Shown in pieces: positions 61,303-64,000 of a DNA stretch of 64,000 nucleotides; position 1 is the stretch's first letter, and the number at the start of each line of letters is the position of its first letter. The notes below the pieces were generated by a model that was given only the letters and a program-made list of their open reading frames with translations, made no database searches and was not told where the DNA came from. Source of the stretch: Candidatus Saccharimonadota bacterium (GTDB lineage Bacteria > Patescibacteriota > Saccharimonadia > Saccharimonadales > UBA4665); assembly GCA_027371825.1 (NCBI GenBank), contig DAHXLE010000025.1, positions 1-64,000 on the forward strand, written 5' to 3'. The position numbers and the translations under genes are program-made.

Positions 61303-62184
61303 ATGAGCATGAAGACAGACATAGTAATCCACCCCAGTACCAGGGAACGTCTTAACGATCTGATTCTTAATCCTTTTCAGGCCCTTTTAATTTCCGGACC
61401 AGACGGTATAGGCAAGACGACGGTCGCTAAATACTATCTGTCCGTCTTATTGCAATGTTCCATAGATGCAATAGATAATTACAAATACGGATTAATCATT
61501 TCTCCTGATAAAAAATCGATTAGCATCGATCAGATACGGCAGTTAAATGAGTTCTTAACTTTAAAAACAATCGGCAGCGACAAAATTAGAAGGTTTGTAA
61601 TGATTGAGCATGCCAACCTAATGACCACAGCGGCCCAAAATTCCTTACTAAAAAATTTAGAGGAGCCTCCTTCGGACACGCTCATAATACTGACGGCCGG
61701 GCATCGCTTCTCGCTTATACCGCCCATATTGTCCCGCGTACAATCACTAGAAGTCTATCTACCGACCAGGGATATGTTGAGCGAGCATTTTCAACTTGAC
61801 GATGATAAGTTTACCAAAATATATGGCTTATGCGCGGGATTACCCGGACTCATGGCAGCCTATGTTGATGATAATAACCAAAAAAATAACGAGCCTATCA
61901 TCGAAGCATTTAGCGAAGCACGTTTATTACTCAATCTATCTCTATTCGATCGCCTATGTAGAGTCGAAAAGATCGCTAAAGCCAATTATCCGCCCTACCT
62001 GTTAACAGACTTATTAACAAGAATGGCTACTGCTGCTTTGGTTCAGCAGTCACAGAAGCAAAATAACACTCCTAGCATTCTAAAATGGCAGCGAGTGCTA
62101 AAAGCCGGCTACACTGCATCTAATAAACTAACAGCCGGGTCAAACGTCAAGCTATCATTAAGTGAGCTGATGCTAAATCTGTAA
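61303..62184 (+). CDS. holB: DNA polymerase III delta' subunit-like clamp-loader ATPase
   Basis: GPDGIGKTTVAKYYL, MIEHANLMTTAAQNSLLKNLEEPPSDTLIILTAGHRFSLIPPILSRVQ. Confidence 0.85.
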   Translation: MSMKTDIVIHPSTRERLNDLILNPFQALLISGPDGIGKTTVAKYYLSVLLQCSIDAIDNYKYGLIISPDKKSISIDQIRQLNEFLTLKTIGSDKIRRFVMIEHANLMTTAAQNSLLKNLEEPPSDTLIILTAGHRFSLIPPILSRVQSLEVYLPTRDMLSEHFQLDDDKFTKIYGLCAGLPGLMAAYVDDNNQKNNEPIIEAFSEARLLLNLSLFDRLCRVEKIAKANYPPYLLTDLLTRMATAALVQQSQKQNNTPSILKWQRVLKAGYTASNKLTAGSNVKLSLSELMLNL

Positions 62185-62268
62185 AGGTCAATATAGCTAA
62201 CCGATTTACGCCCGTAATAAACCGTGATTTAACCCTTGGATGTATTTAGGATATAATATATCTTACAC

Positions 62269-62925
62269 GTGATATCGATTATATTGATCGCGACATTCGC
62301 AGGATTAGCATACTACCATACCGTATTACACGGTGATGAGTTTAGCGACATCTCAAAAAGGGTAAGTAATAGGTTGGGTCGTTTATGGGATATTGCTCAC
62401 CAAGGAATGCGTGAAAACAGATTATTACGCGCCGAAAAAGCATTATTGACAATTCTAAAAATCGACGAGAGAAATGCTGCCGCCTACAATAGGCTGGGCA
62501 TACTCTACGCTAAGCAAAAAGAATACAAAGATGCTATCGACTGCTTTGAGATTGCCAGTAGTATTGAGGCTACTCCATCTAGCCTGCATAATTTAGGACT
62601 AATATATTACGAAACAGAAAATTACGAAAAAGCTTCGGTGGCGTTCGAACAAGCACTCAAACTAGAAAATAATCTAGCCGCAAGGCATGTAGCCTATGCA
62701 AAAGTCGCCGAAAAACTACAAAACGATAAACTGATGTTCCAAGAGCTTGAAAAAGCCATCGAACTTGAACCTAATGAAGAAACCTATACTTTACTTTTAA
62801 GTGCTTACAGAACAAGGGGGATGGGGATTGAAGCGGATCAGATTATAGAGAATATGAAACAACTAAAACTCGGATCTCCTACTCAACGCAAGCGTATGCT
62901 CCGGCCCAAAAAAGTTGTCATCTAA
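62269..62925 (+). CDS. Membrane-anchored TPR-repeat protein
   Basis: N-terminal hydrophobic segment; NAAAYNRLGILYAKQKEYKDAIDCFEIASSIE repeats; GTG start. Confidence 0.85.
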   Translation: MISIILIATFAGLAYYHTVLHGDEFSDISKRVSNRLGRLWDIAHQGMRENRLLRAEKALLTILKIDERNAAAYNRLGILYAKQKEYKDAIDCFEIASSIEATPSSLHNLGLIYYETENYEKASVAFEQALKLENNLAARHVAYAKVAEKLQNDKLMFQELEKAIELEPNEETYTLLLSAYRTRGMGIEADQIIENMKQLKLGSPTQRKRMLRPKKVVI

Positions 62926-63194
62926 CGTCAAACATTATAAATCCAATGTATATTGATCAATCATAAAAAAGCAACACGGTAAGTACAATAGTAGCCTATT
63001 GCTAACATTTTTATGAAGATATAGCGACGACTCATTAATAATCTTTAGCAACCTCAAGACATTCATCCGGTAGTCATAAACAAAAACCAGTATCAAAGGT
63101 TACCTACACCGCTAATACTTTCAAATTATTAATTAATAAATTATATATCCTAGCAATAACAGGCGATACTCGGTAGTGAACCAGGTTAGAAATT

Positions 63195-63377
63195 CTATTT
63201 TACATTCTCTTTCTTAGACTTTTCAGGTATTGGGATTTCTGTTGTCACCCAAATGTCATCATCCCTACATTCATAGGTAAACTTATCGTACTCTTTAAAA
63301 TCTTTACCAGTCTTGAAATTATTAGTAATTTCCCAACGAACTTTTCGCATTGGTTTACTGCAACTAGGACAATTCAT
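63195..63377 (-). CDS. Small CxxC protein, hypothetical
   Basis: MNCPSCSKPMRKVRWEITNNFKTGKDFKEYDKFTYECRDDDIWVTTEIPIPEKSKKENVK; longer upstream start would run into tRNA-Tyr. Confidence 0.6.
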   Translation of the reverse strand: MNCPSCSKPMRKVRWEITNNFKTGKDFKEYDKFTYECRDDDIWVTTEIPIPEKSKKENVK

Positions 63378-63424
63378 GATTAAACTATATGATAAAGTTC
63401 GATCATACACAATACTCTCACCCG

Positions 63425-63510
63425 TGGTGCAGGGAGAGGGATTCGAACCCCCGAAGGCGAATGCCAATAGATTTACAGTCTACCGTGTTTGACCGCTTCA
63501 CTATCCCTGC
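63425..63510 (-). tRNA. tRNA-Tyr (GUA)
   Basis: Reverse complement GCAGGGA...TCCCTGC A CCA; anticodon GTA in GACTGTAAATC; long variable arm. Confidence 0.94.
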
Positions 63511-63520
63511 ATTATATATC

Positions 63521-63597
63521 TGGAGCCGCCTGTCGGATTTGAACCGACGACATTCAGTTTACAAAACTGACGCTCTAGCCAACTGAGCTAAGGCGGC
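63521..63597 (-). tRNA. tRNA-Thr (UGU)
   Basis: Reverse complement GCCGCCT...AGGCGGC T CCA; anticodon loop TTTGTAA. Confidence 0.94.
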
Positions 63598-63665
63598 ACA
63601 TACTTACAGATACAAAGTGTAGCAAAATCACAAGAGATTTGCTACCATTGCTTAGTATATATTAT

Positions 63666-63741
63666 GCCGTGATAGCTCAGTTGGTAGAGCACGCCCATGG
63701 TAAGGGCGAGGTCATGGGTTCAAATCCCGTTCACGGCTCCA
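63666..63741 (+). tRNA. tRNA-Thr (GGU)
   Basis: GCCGTGA...TCACGGC T CCA; anticodon loop ATGGTAA. Confidence 0.95.
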
Positions 63742-63808
63742 TATCTCGATTTAAATATTGTTAGAATTTATACATAAAACTCGCAGACATATGTGATTAA
63801 ATCGTTTC

Positions 63809-63884
63809 AGTGCTTGAGGGCAGCGGCCCACGAAAGTGTAGATACATCAAGCACTCCTAAACCCCGCTTATAATGCGGGGTTTT
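63809..63884 (+). ncRNA. Candidate structured RNA ending in an intrinsic terminator
   Basis: AGTGCTTGA/TCAAGCACT 9 bp closing helix enclosing GGGC-AGCG-GCCC and CAC-GAAA-GTG hairpins, then terminator. Confidence 0.5.
63859..63884. terminator. Intrinsic (possibly bidirectional) terminator
   Basis: AAACCCCGC-TTATAAT-GCGGGGTTTT. Confidence 0.9.
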
Positions 63885-63924
63885 ATGTTTACAAATGTAT
63901 GCATAATCTGTTAAAATACAGTTC

Positions 63925-64000
63925 ATGGCAAAAAAAAGTGATAAACGCAAGATTATAGGCATGGTAAGTGAAGAGTCCGGTGAGCGGATATATTACACCA
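63925..64000 (+). CDS. rpmG: 50S ribosomal protein L33, Cys-free form, cut by window end
   Basis: MAKKSDKRKIIGMVSEESGERIYYT matches L33 N-terminus; not in supplied ORF list. Confidence 0.85.
   Translation, partial: MAKKSDKRKIIGMVSEESGERIYYT

Noticed and set aside
1-64000. CRISPR arrays, IS elements with terminal repeats, or rRNA operons
   Set aside because: No regularly spaced repeats, transposase ORFs or rRNA signatures seen on reading
1-64000. Global stop-codon reassignment (UGA=Gly or TAG=Gln)
   Set aside because: TGA and TAG both end intact housekeeping genes at expected positions

Overview
The window reads as a chromosomal segment of a Candidate Phyla Radiation bacterium, most likely Saccharibacteria/TM7 (taxon is inference). 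TGA is used as an ordinary stop (e.g. rplP, rplW), which argues against the UGA=Gly code of SR1/Gracilibacteria. About half of it (32-59.3 kb) is a near-continuous transcription/translation super-cluster: rpoB-rpoC-rpsL-rpsG-fusA-tuf-rpsJ-L3...L15-secY-infA-rpmJ-rpsM-rpsK-rpsD-rpoA-rplQ-rplM-rpsI. It has no L30 gene. The rest is mostly housekeeping (nusA, clpC, radA, PBP1A, tyrS, recG, rsmD, hisS, tig, clpP, trpS, rluA-type, holB) plus six tRNAs. The only accessory-looking stretch is about 25.95-28.08 kb, between tRNA-Val and hisS. It holds a truncated serine-recombinase remnant and a DUF3800-like gene, each interrupted by one in-frame TAG. I did not find a convincing new defence or CRISPR-type system. 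The most interesting signals are regulatory: an apparent intrinsic terminator between the nusA promoter and its start codon, overlapping divergent nusA/pepN promoters, a CIRCE operator on the clpC promoter, widespread promoter-to-ATG spacing that implies leaderless mRNAs, a structured leader before rplC, an unassigned structured RNA near 63.8 kb, short overlapping upstream ORFs, and zinc-ligand-free L36 and L33. No computation or database search was run; all assignments come from reading sequence and motifs.
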